A DNA stretch of 64,000 bases, taken from UBA2136 sp963974105. GTDB taxonomy: Bacteria > Pseudomonadota > Alphaproteobacteria > UBA2136. The stretch covers positions 62,001-126,000 of the forward strand of contig CAXBBG010000002.1 of assembly GCA_963974105.1 (NCBI GenBank), in the 5' to 3' direction. Every line of letters begins with the position of its first letter. The stretch's first letter is position 1. The translations under genes and the position numbers were made by a program. The notes under the pieces are model-generated. The model saw nothing but the letters and a program-made list of their open reading frames with translations, did no database searches and was not told the origin of the DNA. Below are positions 8,169-17,650 of this stretch, one piece after another.

Positions 8169-9473
8169 ATGAGCACGATTTTAGATATTCATGCACGCGA
8201 AATATTAGATTCACGTGGGAACCCAACGGTAGAAGTTGAAGTGATTACTTCTTCTGGCGCTTTTGGTAGCGCTGCCGTTCCTTCTGGTGCTTCTACAGGT
8301 AGCCGCGAAGCAATTGAAAAGCGCGATGGTGATAAAAACCGCTATATGGGTAAGGGTGTTTTAGGCGCTGTAGCTTCTGTTAATGGTGAAATTAAAGAAG
8401 CTTTGTATGGTATGGATGTGCGTGATCAGCAAGAAATTGATGCAAAGATGATTTCCTTAGATGGAACTGAAAATAAAGAACGCCTTGGAGCTAACGCTAT
8501 TTTAGGTGTTTCATTAGCTATAGCAAAAGCTGCGGCTGATCATGAGGGGATGTTCTTTTATGAATACGTGGCTTTGATGGTGGGTGATGAAGAAGCTGAA
8601 TTGTTGCCAACGCCAATGATGAACGTTATAAATGGTGGAGAACACGCGGATAACTCACTAGATATTCAAGAATTTATGGTTATGCCAATTGGTGCTAAAA
8701 CATTTAGCGAAGCTTTGCGTATGGGTGCTGAAATTTTCCATAACCTTAAAAAACTTCTAAGCGCTGAAGGCTTGAACACAGCTGTAGGTGATGAAGGCGG
8801 CTTTGCGCCAAACTTACCTTCAAATGAAGCTGCGCTTGACTGGCTTGTTAAAGCAACAGAAGCTGCGGGGTATAAGCCTGGTGTTGAAATAGCTTTTGCC
8901 CTAGATTCTGCTGCGAGCGAGTTTTTAACCGATGAAGGTTATAAATTTGGTGCGGAAGGGCGTTTACTCACTTCAGAAGATTTAGTATCTTACTATGAAG
9001 ATTTGTGTGCCAAATACCCTATTATTTCTATTGAAGATGGTATGGGTGAAGATGACCGTGCGGGCTGGAAGTTGTTGACAGAAAAACTGGGTGATAAAAT
9101 TCAAATCGTTGGCGATGATTTGTTTGTGACCAATAAAGAAATTTTTGCCAGAGGAATTGATGATGAATTGGCGAATTCAATTCTGATTAAAGTGAACCAA
9201 ATTGGAACGCTAACAGAAACATTAGAAACTATGATGATGGCGAAACAAAACGGTTATAGCTGTGTTATGTCCCACCGTAGTGGGGAAACAGAAGATACAA
9301 CAATTGCAGATTTAGCGGTTGCGACATCATGTGGGCAAATTAAAACGGGTTCATTGTCACGTAGTGACCGCACGGCTAAATATAATCAGCTGCTGCGTTT
9401 AGAAGAAACGTTAGATATATTTGCAAAATTTGCTGGTTGCCTTACAATTAATGCAAATTCATTTAAGTCGTAA
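8169..9473 (+). CDS. eno: Enolase
   Basis: Reversible dehydration of 2-phosphoglycerate to phosphoenolpyruvate. The protein (434 aa) is typical throughout: AREILDSRGNPTVEVEV at the start, AVPSGASTG, the substrate loop, GDEGGFAPN (general acid E), the Mg ligands in ALDSAASE, ISIEDGM and VGDDLFVTN, and VMSHRSGETEDT near residue 363 with the catalytic His region. PEP made here feeds KdsA, its upstream neighbour. The order kdsA-eno-ftsB is widespread in proteobacteria. Confidence 0.97.
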   Translation: MSTILDIHAREILDSRGNPTVEVEVITSSGAFGSAAVPSGASTGSREAIEKRDGDKNRYMGKGVLGAVASVNGEIKEALYGMDVRDQQEIDAKMISLDGTENKERLGANAILGVSLAIAKAAADHEGMFFYEYVALMVGDEEAELLPTPMMNVINGGEHADNSLDIQEFMVMPIGAKTFSEALRMGAEIFHNLKKLLSAEGLNTAVGDEGGFAPNLPSNEAALDWLVKATEAAGYKPGVEIAFALDSAASEFLTDEGYKFGAEGRLLTSEDLVSYYEDLCAKYPIISIEDGMGEDDRAGWKLLTEKLGDKIQIVGDDLFVTNKEIFARGIDDELANSILIKVNQIGTLTETLETMMMAKQNGYSCVMSHRSGETEDTTIADLAVATSCGQIKTGSLSRSDRTAKYNQLLRLEETLDIFAKFAGCLTINANSFKS

Positions 9474-9488
9474 GGTGTATTTTTAAAT

Positions 9489-9800
9489 ATGAAGTTATTT
9501 ACAGAATTAAAAAATAGGGCGAATAAACTGTTATTCCCTTTTTTGATTCTGTTAGTGCTTGTTTATACTTATTATCAAATGTTAACAGGTGACCGAGGCT
9601 TGATGGTTTGGTACGACTTGAATACACAGGTTGAAGATATAGCGACGCAAAACTTAGCTTTAAGCGAACAGGTAAGCCTGACAGATGTGAAGATTAAACG
9701 CTTAAAAGGGGATACTCTAGACCCTGATTATGTGGATGAACAAATACGTAAAAATTTACCGCGTATGCATGAAAATGAAACGGTTATCTTTTTAAAATAA
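9489..9800 (+). CDS. ftsB: Cell-division protein FtsB / septum formation initiator family
   Basis: Bitopic divisome protein that joins FtsL and FtsQ. A short cytoplasmic N-terminus is followed by one TM segment (about residues 16-33), a periplasmic coiled coil (WYDLNTQVEDIATQNLALSEQV, in part, about 42-63) and a C-terminal part with the family DPDYVDEQIRKNL segment. Its 103-aa length and its place directly after eno are typical. The transcript ends at a bidirectional terminator 14 nt downstream. Confidence 0.88.
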   Translation: MKLFTELKNRANKLLFPFLILLVLVYTYYQMLTGDRGLMVWYDLNTQVEDIATQNLALSEQVSLTDVKIKRLKGDTLDPDYVDEQIRKNLPRMHENETVIFLK

Positions 9801-9813
9801 TGATATTACTGTT

Positions 9814-9843
9814 AAAAAAAGCCCCTTTTTAGGGGCTTTTTTT
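9814..9843. terminator. Bidirectional terminator between ftsB and the symporter
   Basis: AGCCCC and GGGGCT arms around a TTTTTA loop (9820-9836), flanked by A-run and T-run. It separates two convergent genes. Confidence 0.9.
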
Positions 9844-9853
9844 ATATGTTTGT

Positions 9854-11263
9854 TTAGCTGTTATGAAACGGCTTTATTTTATATTTAGTTGTTGCGTGAT
9901 TATTAAAGTAATCTTTTGTTAAATGCTTTACCTTTTTACTAAGTAATATAAGGGCGATTAGGTTTGGTATAATCATCATTGCTGTGAATACTTCTGATAT
10001 TGTCCACGCCAGTTCAAGTGTCATAAGGGCTCCCAGTAGTGTGGATATAAGGAAGAGGACTTTATATACTTTAATGGACTTGTCACCTAAAATAAATTCA
10101 ACACCTTTTTCGCCATAATAGTACCAACCAATAATGGTTGAAAATACAAAGAAGAGAAGTGTGATTGTAATAATAAGTTCACCAAGTTGGTACCCTAAAA
10201 CTTCATATCCACCTAGGCCAATGCTAAAGGCAGAAGCTGTTAGAGATGCGCCACCGGCTTCGCCACCGCTTAAGCCTGCCATAATGATAATAATACCTGT
10301 GAAGCTACATACAATAATGGTGTCTATAAATGTTTGTGTCATAGAAACGAGCGCTTGAGATACGGGATGGTCTGTTTTAGCTGCTGCCGCAACGATTGGC
10401 GCGCTCCCCATACCTGATTCGTTAGAGAATACACCGCGTCCTACACCTTTGCTTACAGCATCACCGATAACGCCTCCTGCAAGAGCTGTAATACTTGTAA
10501 AGGCATTATCAAATATAAGTTCAAAAACAGTTGGGATAAGGTCTATATTTATGACAAGAATGGTAATACCTGTAATTACATAAATAACGATCATGGTTGG
10601 AACAAGTTTAGATGCGACTTCTGCAATACGTTTAATACCGCCTATAACGACAAGGCCTGTTACAACGGCAACGCTAAGACCCGTCAACCAACGGTCAATA
10701 CCAAAGGTAGACTCCATCACATCGGCCATAGAATTACTTTGTACCATGTTGCCAATACCAAGCGCTGCAATAGCGAGTGAAAGGCTAAAGAATATCGCCA
10801 ATGGTTTCCATTTTTGACCCAGTCCGTTAACAATATAGTACATTGGACCGCCAGAGTATTCACCATTTGCATGCTTTTCACGGTAGTGAACGCCCAGTAC
10901 AGCTTCAGCATATTTTGTGGCCATACCAAATAAGCCTGTCACCCACATCCAGAACATAGCGCCTGGCCCGCCAATGGTAACGGCCGTTGCAACACCTGCA
11001 ATGTTACCAGTTCCGACAGTTGCACTGAGTGCGGTCATAAGCGCTTGGAAATGCGAAATGTCACCGTCACCTTCTATGTCTTTATGTTTTTTATCAAAAA
11101 AGGCAAGTTTAATAGCCGTAGTTAACCTTGTGAATTGAATTCCTTTAAGTATGATAGTGAATAGAGCACCGGTAATTAAAAGGGGGAGCAGTAATGGCCA
11201 ACCCCATAAAAAGGAACTTATTTCTTTGAATATCTCTAAAGTTTTTATTTCTAATTCTGACAC
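9854..11263 (-). CDS. Sodium:alanine/amino-acid symporter (AGCS family)
   Basis: Inner-membrane Na+-coupled uptake of alanine or glycine. About ten hydrophobic helices are seen, with AGCS signatures: ALSATVGTGNIAGVATAVTIGGPGAMFWMW (about residues 75-104, quoted for position only in part), GEYSGGPMYYI, GVGRGVFSNESGMGSAPI and the IGWYYYGEKG end segment. I choose GTG 11263 (SELEIKT..., 469 aa, preceded by AAGGGG). An upstream ATG at 11326 would give 490 aa but lies inside the terminator of the upstream dsbD-like gene. The substrate cannot be told from sequence. Confidence 0.9.
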   Translation of the reverse strand: MSELEIKTLEIFKEISSFLWGWPLLLPLLITGALFTIILKGIQFTRLTTAIKLAFFDKKHKDIEGDGDISHFQALMTALSATVGTGNIAGVATAVTIGGPGAMFWMWVTGLFGMATKYAEAVLGVHYREKHANGEYSGGPMYYIVNGLGQKWKPLAIFFSLSLAIAALGIGNMVQSNSMADVMESTFGIDRWLTGLSVAVVTGLVVIGGIKRIAEVASKLVPTMIVIYVITGITILVINIDLIPTVFELIFDNAFTSITALAGGVIGDAVSKGVGRGVFSNESGMGSAPIVAAAAKTDHPVSQALVSMTQTFIDTIIVCSFTGIIIIMAGLSGGEAGGASLTASAFSIGLGGYEVLGYQLGELIITITLLFFVFSTIIGWYYYGEKGVEFILGDKSIKVYKVLFLISTLLGALMTLELAWTISEVFTAMMIIPNLIALILLSKKVKHLTKDYFNNHATTKYKIKPFHNS

Positions 11264-11302
11264 TGTTTTTTGCCCCTTATATTTGATTAAGTTGATAATA
11301 CT

Positions 11303-11332
11303 AAAAAAATCCCCTGCATAAAGCAAGGGATT
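11303..11332 (-). terminator. Terminator after the dsbD-like gene
   Basis: Read on the minus strand: AATCCCTTGC, TTTAT loop, GCAGGGGATT, then TTTTTT. The 10-bp stem has one G-U pair. It lies 6 nt beyond the dsbD-like stop and upstream of the symporter start. Confidence 0.85.
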
Positions 11333-11338
11333 GTAAGG

Positions 11339-13576
11339 TTATTTTTGAGTGAGCGCCTCTTCAAACTCTTGAGAGGTGAGTATCTGATTTAGTATTAAGG
11401 GGCTCTCAGGCGACTTTGGTGAGTACATTAAATAAAGTGGTACACCATAGCGATTAAATCTCTTTAATTCAGCGCTAATAGTATCATCTTTTGATGTCCA
11501 GTCTGCTTTTAGCATTTTAACGCCGTGTTTTTCAATGAGATCTTTTGTTGAGTTAAGCTCTAAAACAATTTTCTCGTTTACCTTACAGGTAATACACCAG
11601 TCAGCTGTAAAGTTTACAAAAACATGACGGTCTTGTGCTAGACCTTCTTGTACGCTTTCAGTAGACCATTTTTCCCACTCTACATGTGTATTTTTTGAGA
11701 TGTACCATTGGTCGAATGCGTGCACAGTAAAGAAGTAATAAGCAATACCTGATAAGAATATAAGTAGCCCAAACCAACGCTTAATTCTTGAAGCGCTTAG
11801 AACATTGAAACGACCGAATATCCATGTTGTAAATGATACGACGAATATAGCAATTAACAGCAGGAACAGCTCTTCAAGAGATGTTTGCTTTGCATAAACC
11901 CATGTTAACCATAGTACGGTTGCAAACATTGGGAATGCCAAGAAGTGTTGGAATGTTACTTCCCAAGCACCTGGCTTTGGTAATAATTTTAGTAGCGGTG
12001 TAAAGAATGTTATGAGCAAGTATGGAAAGGCTAAGCCTAAGCCAAGAGCTGCAAACGTTGCATAAATAATTTCATCGGGTTGTACAAAAGAAAATGCAAT
12101 GGCTGTTGCCATAAATGGTGCTGTACAAGGTGTTGCAACGATGGTAATGAGCATGCCGCTAAAGAATGTTGCGATTGTACCATGCCCAGAAACAAGGTTC
12201 TGTAAGCGACCGAATGAAGCACCGAAATTAAAGACGCTGGCAAGCTGTAATCCTACAAGCAGCATAATGAGTGCAATACTTGCAACAACAATAGGAGACT
12301 GAAGCTGGAAGCCCCACCCAAGTGTTTCGCCATTGGCCTTAAGTGTTATCATAGCAAGGGCTAACAAAGAAAATGTTGCTAAAATACCTGCGGTATAAAC
12401 AAGCCCATACCACCAGCTAAAGTAACTTTTTGCATGGTGCAGTAAGCTAAGTGCTTTCAGCGCAAGAACGGGTAATACGCAAGGCATAAGGTTTAAAATT
12501 AAACCACCTAAAAACGCAAGAAGCAATGTAACTTGAAGTGTACGGCTTGTTTGGATGTCTTGAATGGTAAATAGTTCATCGGATTTTTCGGTTACTTCTA
12601 GTGGTGTACTTTGAGTGGGTTCTGTCTTTGTTTGTACCGATGTTTTTGCCGCTTCTGCATTTTTCGTTGGTTCTTCTGCAGGGGTAATTGTTGGTACTGT
12701 TTTTGTTTCTTTTATATTCGCATTTTTAGGCTGTTCACTTTTTACAATTGCAGGAGTTGCTTTTACCTGAAGTGCAGAATTTAAGAAAATAGAATTTTTC
12801 CCATCTAAGTTTAATATACCATTGATATCTTTAACGTCTTTTTTTGATTGGATGTCTTTTTTAAGTGTCAATGTGTAACCTGAATTTGTTTTTATCCAAG
12901 TTTGTTTATAATTGTCTTCAATTATACCTTCTTCATTTGGTATGAATGACGCACTTGCAACGCCTGAATCAAGCCCTTTAATTTCGATAACATAAAAATG
13001 GTTTACATTTTTTGCACTTGCAGAAACGTTAGGGTTGGATATAGCTGTAAGGCTTTGCGCTGTCGCGAAAACAGAGGCGTCTACAGAAGGTGTTGTGTCG
13101 CTGCCTAGTGTGAATGCGCGTTGAACTGAAATTTCTTCAGGTATGCAAATTTCGTTACATACTAAATATTTTATGTTTGCTGTGACGAATAAAGAAAAAT
13201 CATTTTTCGCATCAGTATATTCCGCTGCCGTGAAATACAAAACGTTTTTATCAAAGCCATAGTTAATAAGACCTGCAGTATTAAAAGTTTGAGGTGTTTT
13301 CGTTTTGAATGGTTCTAATACGTTTACATTCTTGTCAAAAGTTAAGTCAATTTCTGTTTTAAAGCCTGTATCGCCTGGATTTTCCCAATAAATGTGCCAA
13401 CCTGGCTGAATGTTTAATTCTACACCAATGTTAAAAGGCTTCGTTGTCGAGATGTTTTCATGGTCTGTTATAATGCGTGCACTCACATGCGGTTCTTCTG
13501 CACCAGAAGTTGGTGTGAAAAGTATGATGGAAAAAATAACAGCAAGGAAACTTGCGAAAATTGACTTGTTAAACAT
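11339..13576 (-). CDS. DsbD/ScsB-like protein-disulfide reductase
   Basis: Carries reducing power across the inner membrane from cytoplasmic thioredoxin to periplasmic thiol proteins. Order in the 745-aa protein: signal peptide (1-26); periplasmic N-terminal DsbD-alpha/ScsB-type domain with a Cys pair near VCNEICIP; a Pro/Thr/Lys-rich linker (about 290-335); eight TM helices with the redox cysteines in NLMPCVLPVLALKAL and VATPCTAPFM; and a C-terminal thioredoxin domain with FTADWCITCK. The layout fits ScsB better than classical E. coli DsbD because the N-terminal domain begins with the QPGWHIYWENPGDTG motif. It ends in a terminator and is transcribed alone. Confidence 0.88.
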   Translation of the reverse strand: MFNKSIFASFLAVIFSIILFTPTSGAEEPHVSARIITDHENISTTKPFNIGVELNIQPGWHIYWENPGDTGFKTEIDLTFDKNVNVLEPFKTKTPQTFNTAGLINYGFDKNVLYFTAAEYTDAKNDFSLFVTANIKYLVCNEICIPEEISVQRAFTLGSDTTPSVDASVFATAQSLTAISNPNVSASAKNVNHFYVIEIKGLDSGVASASFIPNEEGIIEDNYKQTWIKTNSGYTLTLKKDIQSKKDVKDINGILNLDGKNSIFLNSALQVKATPAIVKSEQPKNANIKETKTVPTITPAEEPTKNAEAAKTSVQTKTEPTQSTPLEVTEKSDELFTIQDIQTSRTLQVTLLLAFLGGLILNLMPCVLPVLALKALSLLHHAKSYFSWWYGLVYTAGILATFSLLALAMITLKANGETLGWGFQLQSPIVVASIALIMLLVGLQLASVFNFGASFGRLQNLVSGHGTIATFFSGMLITIVATPCTAPFMATAIAFSFVQPDEIIYATFAALGLGLAFPYLLITFFTPLLKLLPKPGAWEVTFQHFLAFPMFATVLWLTWVYAKQTSLEELFLLLIAIFVVSFTTWIFGRFNVLSASRIKRWFGLLIFLSGIAYYFFTVHAFDQWYISKNTHVEWEKWSTESVQEGLAQDRHVFVNFTADWCITCKVNEKIVLELNSTKDLIEKHGVKMLKADWTSKDDTISAELKRFNRYGVPLYLMYSPKSPESPLILNQILTSQEFEEALTQK

Positions 13577-13734
13577 AATAAGTAGGCTTTCTTTTTATCT
13601 TTCTTCTTGGCGCTTTACGTATATCTCATGTAAGATGTTAGTGTGGATAATAACATATAATTTATAGCTATGTCTTATATAGAGTACATGAGCATCTAAA
13701 AAATAATAAAAATGACCAAGGGTAAGTAGCCATA

Positions 13735-16239
13735 ATGTCAAAGGATTACAATTCATCTATTGGAAAATATAACAGTGCGGGGTCATTGTTTATTTTTTTA
13801 CTGGGTATTTCTTTAAGTTTAATTGTTTTTGTCACGGGTATTGAAATGATGTTGGCTGAAAAGCCTGTTTCCCTAAAAGGTGCTTTATATAATTTTAGGG
13901 AAGCTAATATTTCATTAGGCGCAGATAAGACAGCTCTTGATACATTTAAACTTAAAATTGACCTTTACAAAGAAGCTGCTTTAGAAAGGTACAGCCTATT
14001 TCTTTTACCAATATCTGTTTTGGCTATTATGATGGCTTGGATGGTTGCGCGTAGCCGTCGGGTTATGGTGAAAGAGCTTTTAGATCGTATAGGTCAAAGT
14101 AGGCGCGTTTTGACGCAAGAAAGGAAGCGTAAAAAAGACGCGCTGGTTCAACTCGAAAAATCTGAGGATCACCTTTATCATATACATGAGCAGTTAACAG
14201 AAGCATTTTTAGTTATTAATAAAGATGAAAGATTTCATCATGCAAACCGTGTCGCTGTACATATTTTAGCAAAGTGGAACCGTACACCTAAATCAGTTCG
14301 ATATTATTTGGAGCAGCCTGTTGAAACTTTTATTCCAGATTATCACGCTTCAGGTCTTGGATTGTGCGTCAGAGACGCTATTTCTAAAAAACTATCATGG
14401 CAAAAAGAATTATTTTTAGAAAAGGCTAATATTTGGTTGCAAGTGCGCGTTTATCCAACTGGCGGTGACTCTGCATATGTTTATATGCGTGATATTAGTA
14501 ATGAGAAGAAACCAGATCACCTGAAAAAACTCAGTGAAGATATGGTGGGTGCTATCGTTGAAACATCTCCAAATGCGCTCGCTATATTAGATAGACAATG
14601 GAACTATATGGTGGTGAGTAAAAAATGGCGCGAAGATTTTCATCTGGATGATGAAGGTTTAATAGGCAAAAGCCACAAGGCCTTGATGCCACGATTGCCT
14701 GGTAAATGGCAAGCTGTTGAAGAGCAAATTTTAAACGGTAACACTGTTAAGAGTGAAGCTATGTTGTTTCAACTTAATGGTAAAGATGAGCATGTAGCAT
14801 GGGAAATATCTCCATGGCGTGTGGGGGATAAAGTACAAGGCTTTATGATGTATGCCTCAATTATTACAGAAGTCTTCCATAATAAGGAAAAATTAGAACA
14901 GCAACGTGAACGTGAGCATCAATTAGCTTATCATGACACATTGACAGGCTTGCCGAACAGGCAGCTGTTCTATGACCGTCTAACAATGGGTCTGGCGCAT
15001 GCTTATCGAAACCTTGGTAAGATCGCACTTCTTTTCTTAGACTTGGATGGATTTAAAGCCATTAACGATACATTGGGGCATGATGTAGGTGATATGTTAT
15101 TAAAGGAAGTTGCTGTACGCATTAAAAAATGTGTGCGTGATACAGATACTGTTGCACGTATTGGTGGTGACGAATTTACAGTTGTGTTAAATGGTGTTTC
15201 ATCAGAAGAAGACACAAGGATTGTTGCCGATAAAATTGTAAAATCTATTTGTGAGGTCTTTAAATTAGGGGAACATGACATATATGTTTCAACCAGTATT
15301 GGCATTAGTATGTATCCTTTAAACGGGAGCACAAGTGCAGAGCTTATTAAAAAAGCCGATAGCGCTATGTATTTTTCAAAAGAGAGTGGTAAGAATCAGG
15401 CTAACTTTTATTCAGAAGATCTTCACGCTAACATGCAAACCTTAGAGGTGCCTGCAAAAGGTAACTCTGATGTAACGCAGCGTGATTTAGAAAGCCATAT
15501 TCGTACGGCCCTACAAAAAGAAGAAATAGAAACGTTTTTCCAGCCGCAAGTAAATTACAAAACAAAAGAAGTTTTTGGCTTAGAAGCCCTTATGCGATGG
15601 AATCATCCTACAGCTGGTGTGTTAGAGCCTCGAGCCTTCTTAACACTCGCAGAAAATTCAGGCATGATTTTACCTATGGGTGAAAAGGTTTTAAATGACA
15701 TTGCTTTGAAACTGAAAGAGTGGCAAGAAAAATCCAATGAACCTCTAAGTTTTAGTATTAACCTTTCTATGCGTCAGCTTAAAGACATATCTTTACCAAA
15801 TCGCATGCAAAAAGTATTTTCAAAGCAGGGTGTTGATCTTTCTCATTTGATTGTAGAAATTCCAGAATCTTTGCTGGTTGATATTGACCATGAAATTGAA
15901 GTCGCATTGAAGGCGATTAGCCAATTAGGCTGTAAAGTTTATATTGATAATTTTGGCTTAAGTTATACTTCTATGAAACAATTGGAAGGTCTACCGCTTG
16001 ATGGTATTAAAATTCATAAGAGTTTTGTGCAAAATGCTTTAAATAGTACTGAAGATAAATCTAAAATAAGTGCTATGATAGCCTTAGTGCATAACTTAAA
16101 TATTAAAGTTATCGCAGAAGGTGTTGAAACTGAGGCGCAGGCTGAGTTTTTAATGGAGCAGGGCTGCAATGATATGCAAGGTTTTGTTATATCTAAGCCT
16201 TCTAAACCTAAGAATATTGAGAGCCTGTTAGGGCTATAA
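13735..16239 (+). CDS. PAS-GGDEF-EAL membrane protein (cyclic-di-GMP turnover)
   Basis: Bifunctional c-di-GMP cyclase/phosphodiesterase candidate, 834 aa. Two TM helices (about 20-40 and 90-107) bracket a short periplasmic loop; a coiled segment (about 115-155) and two PAS-like regions (about 157-260 and 270-385) follow. The GGDEF domain has an intact RIGGDEF motif (about 475-481) with an I-site RDTD five residues upstream. The EAL domain has FGLEALMRW (about 615), INLSMRQL, DNFGLSYTSM and VIAEGVET. The second D of the usual DDFG(T/S)G motif is replaced (IDNFGLSY), so phosphodiesterase activity may be weakened. It stands alone, 34 nt before pheA. Confidence 0.9.
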   Translation: MSKDYNSSIGKYNSAGSLFIFLLGISLSLIVFVTGIEMMLAEKPVSLKGALYNFREANISLGADKTALDTFKLKIDLYKEAALERYSLFLLPISVLAIMMAWMVARSRRVMVKELLDRIGQSRRVLTQERKRKKDALVQLEKSEDHLYHIHEQLTEAFLVINKDERFHHANRVAVHILAKWNRTPKSVRYYLEQPVETFIPDYHASGLGLCVRDAISKKLSWQKELFLEKANIWLQVRVYPTGGDSAYVYMRDISNEKKPDHLKKLSEDMVGAIVETSPNALAILDRQWNYMVVSKKWREDFHLDDEGLIGKSHKALMPRLPGKWQAVEEQILNGNTVKSEAMLFQLNGKDEHVAWEISPWRVGDKVQGFMMYASIITEVFHNKEKLEQQREREHQLAYHDTLTGLPNRQLFYDRLTMGLAHAYRNLGKIALLFLDLDGFKAINDTLGHDVGDMLLKEVAVRIKKCVRDTDTVARIGGDEFTVVLNGVSSEEDTRIVADKIVKSICEVFKLGEHDIYVSTSIGISMYPLNGSTSAELIKKADSAMYFSKESGKNQANFYSEDLHANMQTLEVPAKGNSDVTQRDLESHIRTALQKEEIETFFQPQVNYKTKEVFGLEALMRWNHPTAGVLEPRAFLTLAENSGMILPMGEKVLNDIALKLKEWQEKSNEPLSFSINLSMRQLKDISLPNRMQKVFSKQGVDLSHLIVEIPESLLVDIDHEIEVALKAISQLGCKVYIDNFGLSYTSMKQLEGLPLDGIKIHKSFVQNALNSTEDKSKISAMIALVHNLNIKVIAEGVETEAQAEFLMEQGCNDMQGFVISKPSKPKNIESLLGL

Positions 16240-16285
16240 ATTATATAAAAAAATAATTCAACCTTAATGAAAGATGGAGAGACCC

Positions 16286-17128
16286 ATGTCTAAAACTAAA
16301 GTTGCCTTTCATGGTAAAGCGGGAGCTTATGGCGCCATTGCAAGTCATACGCTTTATCCTAATTATGAGCTTATCGAAAGCACGTCATTTCAAGATGTAT
16401 TTGATAAGGTTGAGCAAGGAGTGGCAAAATTTGGTGTTGTGCCCGTTGAAAACTCAACAGTGGGGCGTGTAACAGATGTTCATAATATTTTAAGATCGAC
16501 GAACTTACATATCATCCGAGAACATTTTATGCAGATTAACCACTGCTTAAGTGCGCCTAAGGGTGCTACGCTTGAAAGTGTTGAAAACGTTTATTCGCAC
16601 CCGCAGGCGTTGGCTCAATGTGAACAATCATTAAAAAATCATGGCTTTTGTGTTAATGCAACCTCAGATACGGCTGGTGCTGCTAAGTTTGTTGCAGATG
16701 AGGGGGTTTTAACGAAGGCCTCTCTATCTTCAGAGTATGCTGCTGAAAAATATAATTTAGAAATCTTAGTTAAAAATTTTCAGGATTCAGAACAAAATAC
16801 AACGCGCTTTTTAGTTGTGAGTAAAGAAGCTCTTAGCCATAGTTATGATCAAGGTATGTATATTACAACGCTTTTGTTTAAAATTAAAAACAGACCAGCC
16901 TCTTTGTATAAAGTGTTAGGTGCCTTTGCTACAAATGATGTGAATTTGGTTAAGATTGAAAGTTATTTATGTGACGGTAATTTGAAGTCAGCAGAATTTA
17001 GTGTCGATATTGAAGGACATTTAGATGAAAAACGTATGAAGAATGCAATGAGAGAGTTAAGATTTTTTACGACGTCGGTTAAAGTTATTGGATGTTATCC
17101 TGCGCATAAGTTTAGAAAAAACATGTAG
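16286..17128 (+). CDS. pheA: Prephenate dehydratase with ACT domain
   Basis: Converts prephenate to phenylpyruvate in phenylalanine synthesis. A two-lobed PDT domain has VAFHGKAGAYGAIAS, the GVVPVENSTVGRV catalytic region and NTTRFLVV (about residue 175) with the essential TRF. The C-terminal ACT domain (about 190-270) reads NRPASLYKVLGAFATNDVN and KIESYL instead of the GALV/ESRP motifs of E. coli PheA; an ESY form is usual in alphaproteobacteria. No chorismate mutase domain is fused. ATG 16286 has GGAGAG 5 nt upstream and is preferred over ATG 16274 (280 versus 284 aa). Confidence 0.93.
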   Translation: MSKTKVAFHGKAGAYGAIASHTLYPNYELIESTSFQDVFDKVEQGVAKFGVVPVENSTVGRVTDVHNILRSTNLHIIREHFMQINHCLSAPKGATLESVENVYSHPQALAQCEQSLKNHGFCVNATSDTAGAAKFVADEGVLTKASLSSEYAAEKYNLEILVKNFQDSEQNTTRFLVVSKEALSHSYDQGMYITTLLFKIKNRPASLYKVLGAFATNDVNLVKIESYLCDGNLKSAEFSVDIEGHLDEKRMKNAMRELRFFTTSVKVIGCYPAHKFRKNM

Positions 17129-17291
17129 TTGTTATGTTTGTTTTGCAACATAGCTTCTTTTAGATCTATGCAAATAATAAAAAAATATACTTTGAGGTTG
17201 CAAAGTAACGTATACAAAATTACAATATGATCTGTTACTTCTAAATCTATGACATTTAGACGAAATTATTAAAACAAAGGAATATTGTGGA

Positions 17292-17486
17292 ATGAGCTTG
17301 TTTGAGAAAATTAAATTACCAAAAGCATTGATGAACGCAACGGGCACTAAAATGGAATTTAGTATCGGTGATAAAGGTGATTTTGAGCAAGTTTATAGCA
17401 AAAAAGATTCCCTGCTGAATGAAATGCCATCTGTAAAAGAACAAGGCACAGGTGATTCAAATTCAAACGTTGCACGCATGATGTAA
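17292..17486 (+). CDS. Small hypothetical protein, 64 aa
   Basis: I do not recognise it. A ribosome site AAAGGA lies 9 nt before the ATG and a strong terminator lies 22 nt after the stop, so it is a free-standing short gene. The protein is hydrophilic with alternating acidic and basic residues (FEKIKLPKALMNATG, EFSIGDKGDFEQVYSKKD), no TM segment, no cysteines, and a Ser/Asn-rich end. It may be a small cytoplasmic protein conserved in close relatives. Confidence 0.6.
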   Translation: MSLFEKIKLPKALMNATGTKMEFSIGDKGDFEQVYSKKDSLLNEMPSVKEQGTGDSNSNVARMM

Positions 17487-17507
17487 GGTAAAATTTGGTA
17501 ATGTATT

Positions 17508-17533
17508 AAGGCGCTTTAGGCGCCTTTTTTTTT
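17508..17533 (+). terminator. Terminator after the 64-aa gene
   Basis: AAGGCGC (17508-17514), TTTAG loop, GCGCCTT (17520-17526), then a long T-run. Confidence 0.92.
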
Positions 17534-17650
17534 GCCCTAAAACCACAGTGCATATGTGCATCTTTTTAAAATTGAGGTGAAATATTCACATATTTAATAT
17601 GTTTATGTTAAAGTAGAGAAAGTTAAATAATTTACGAAAGAATAAAAGCA

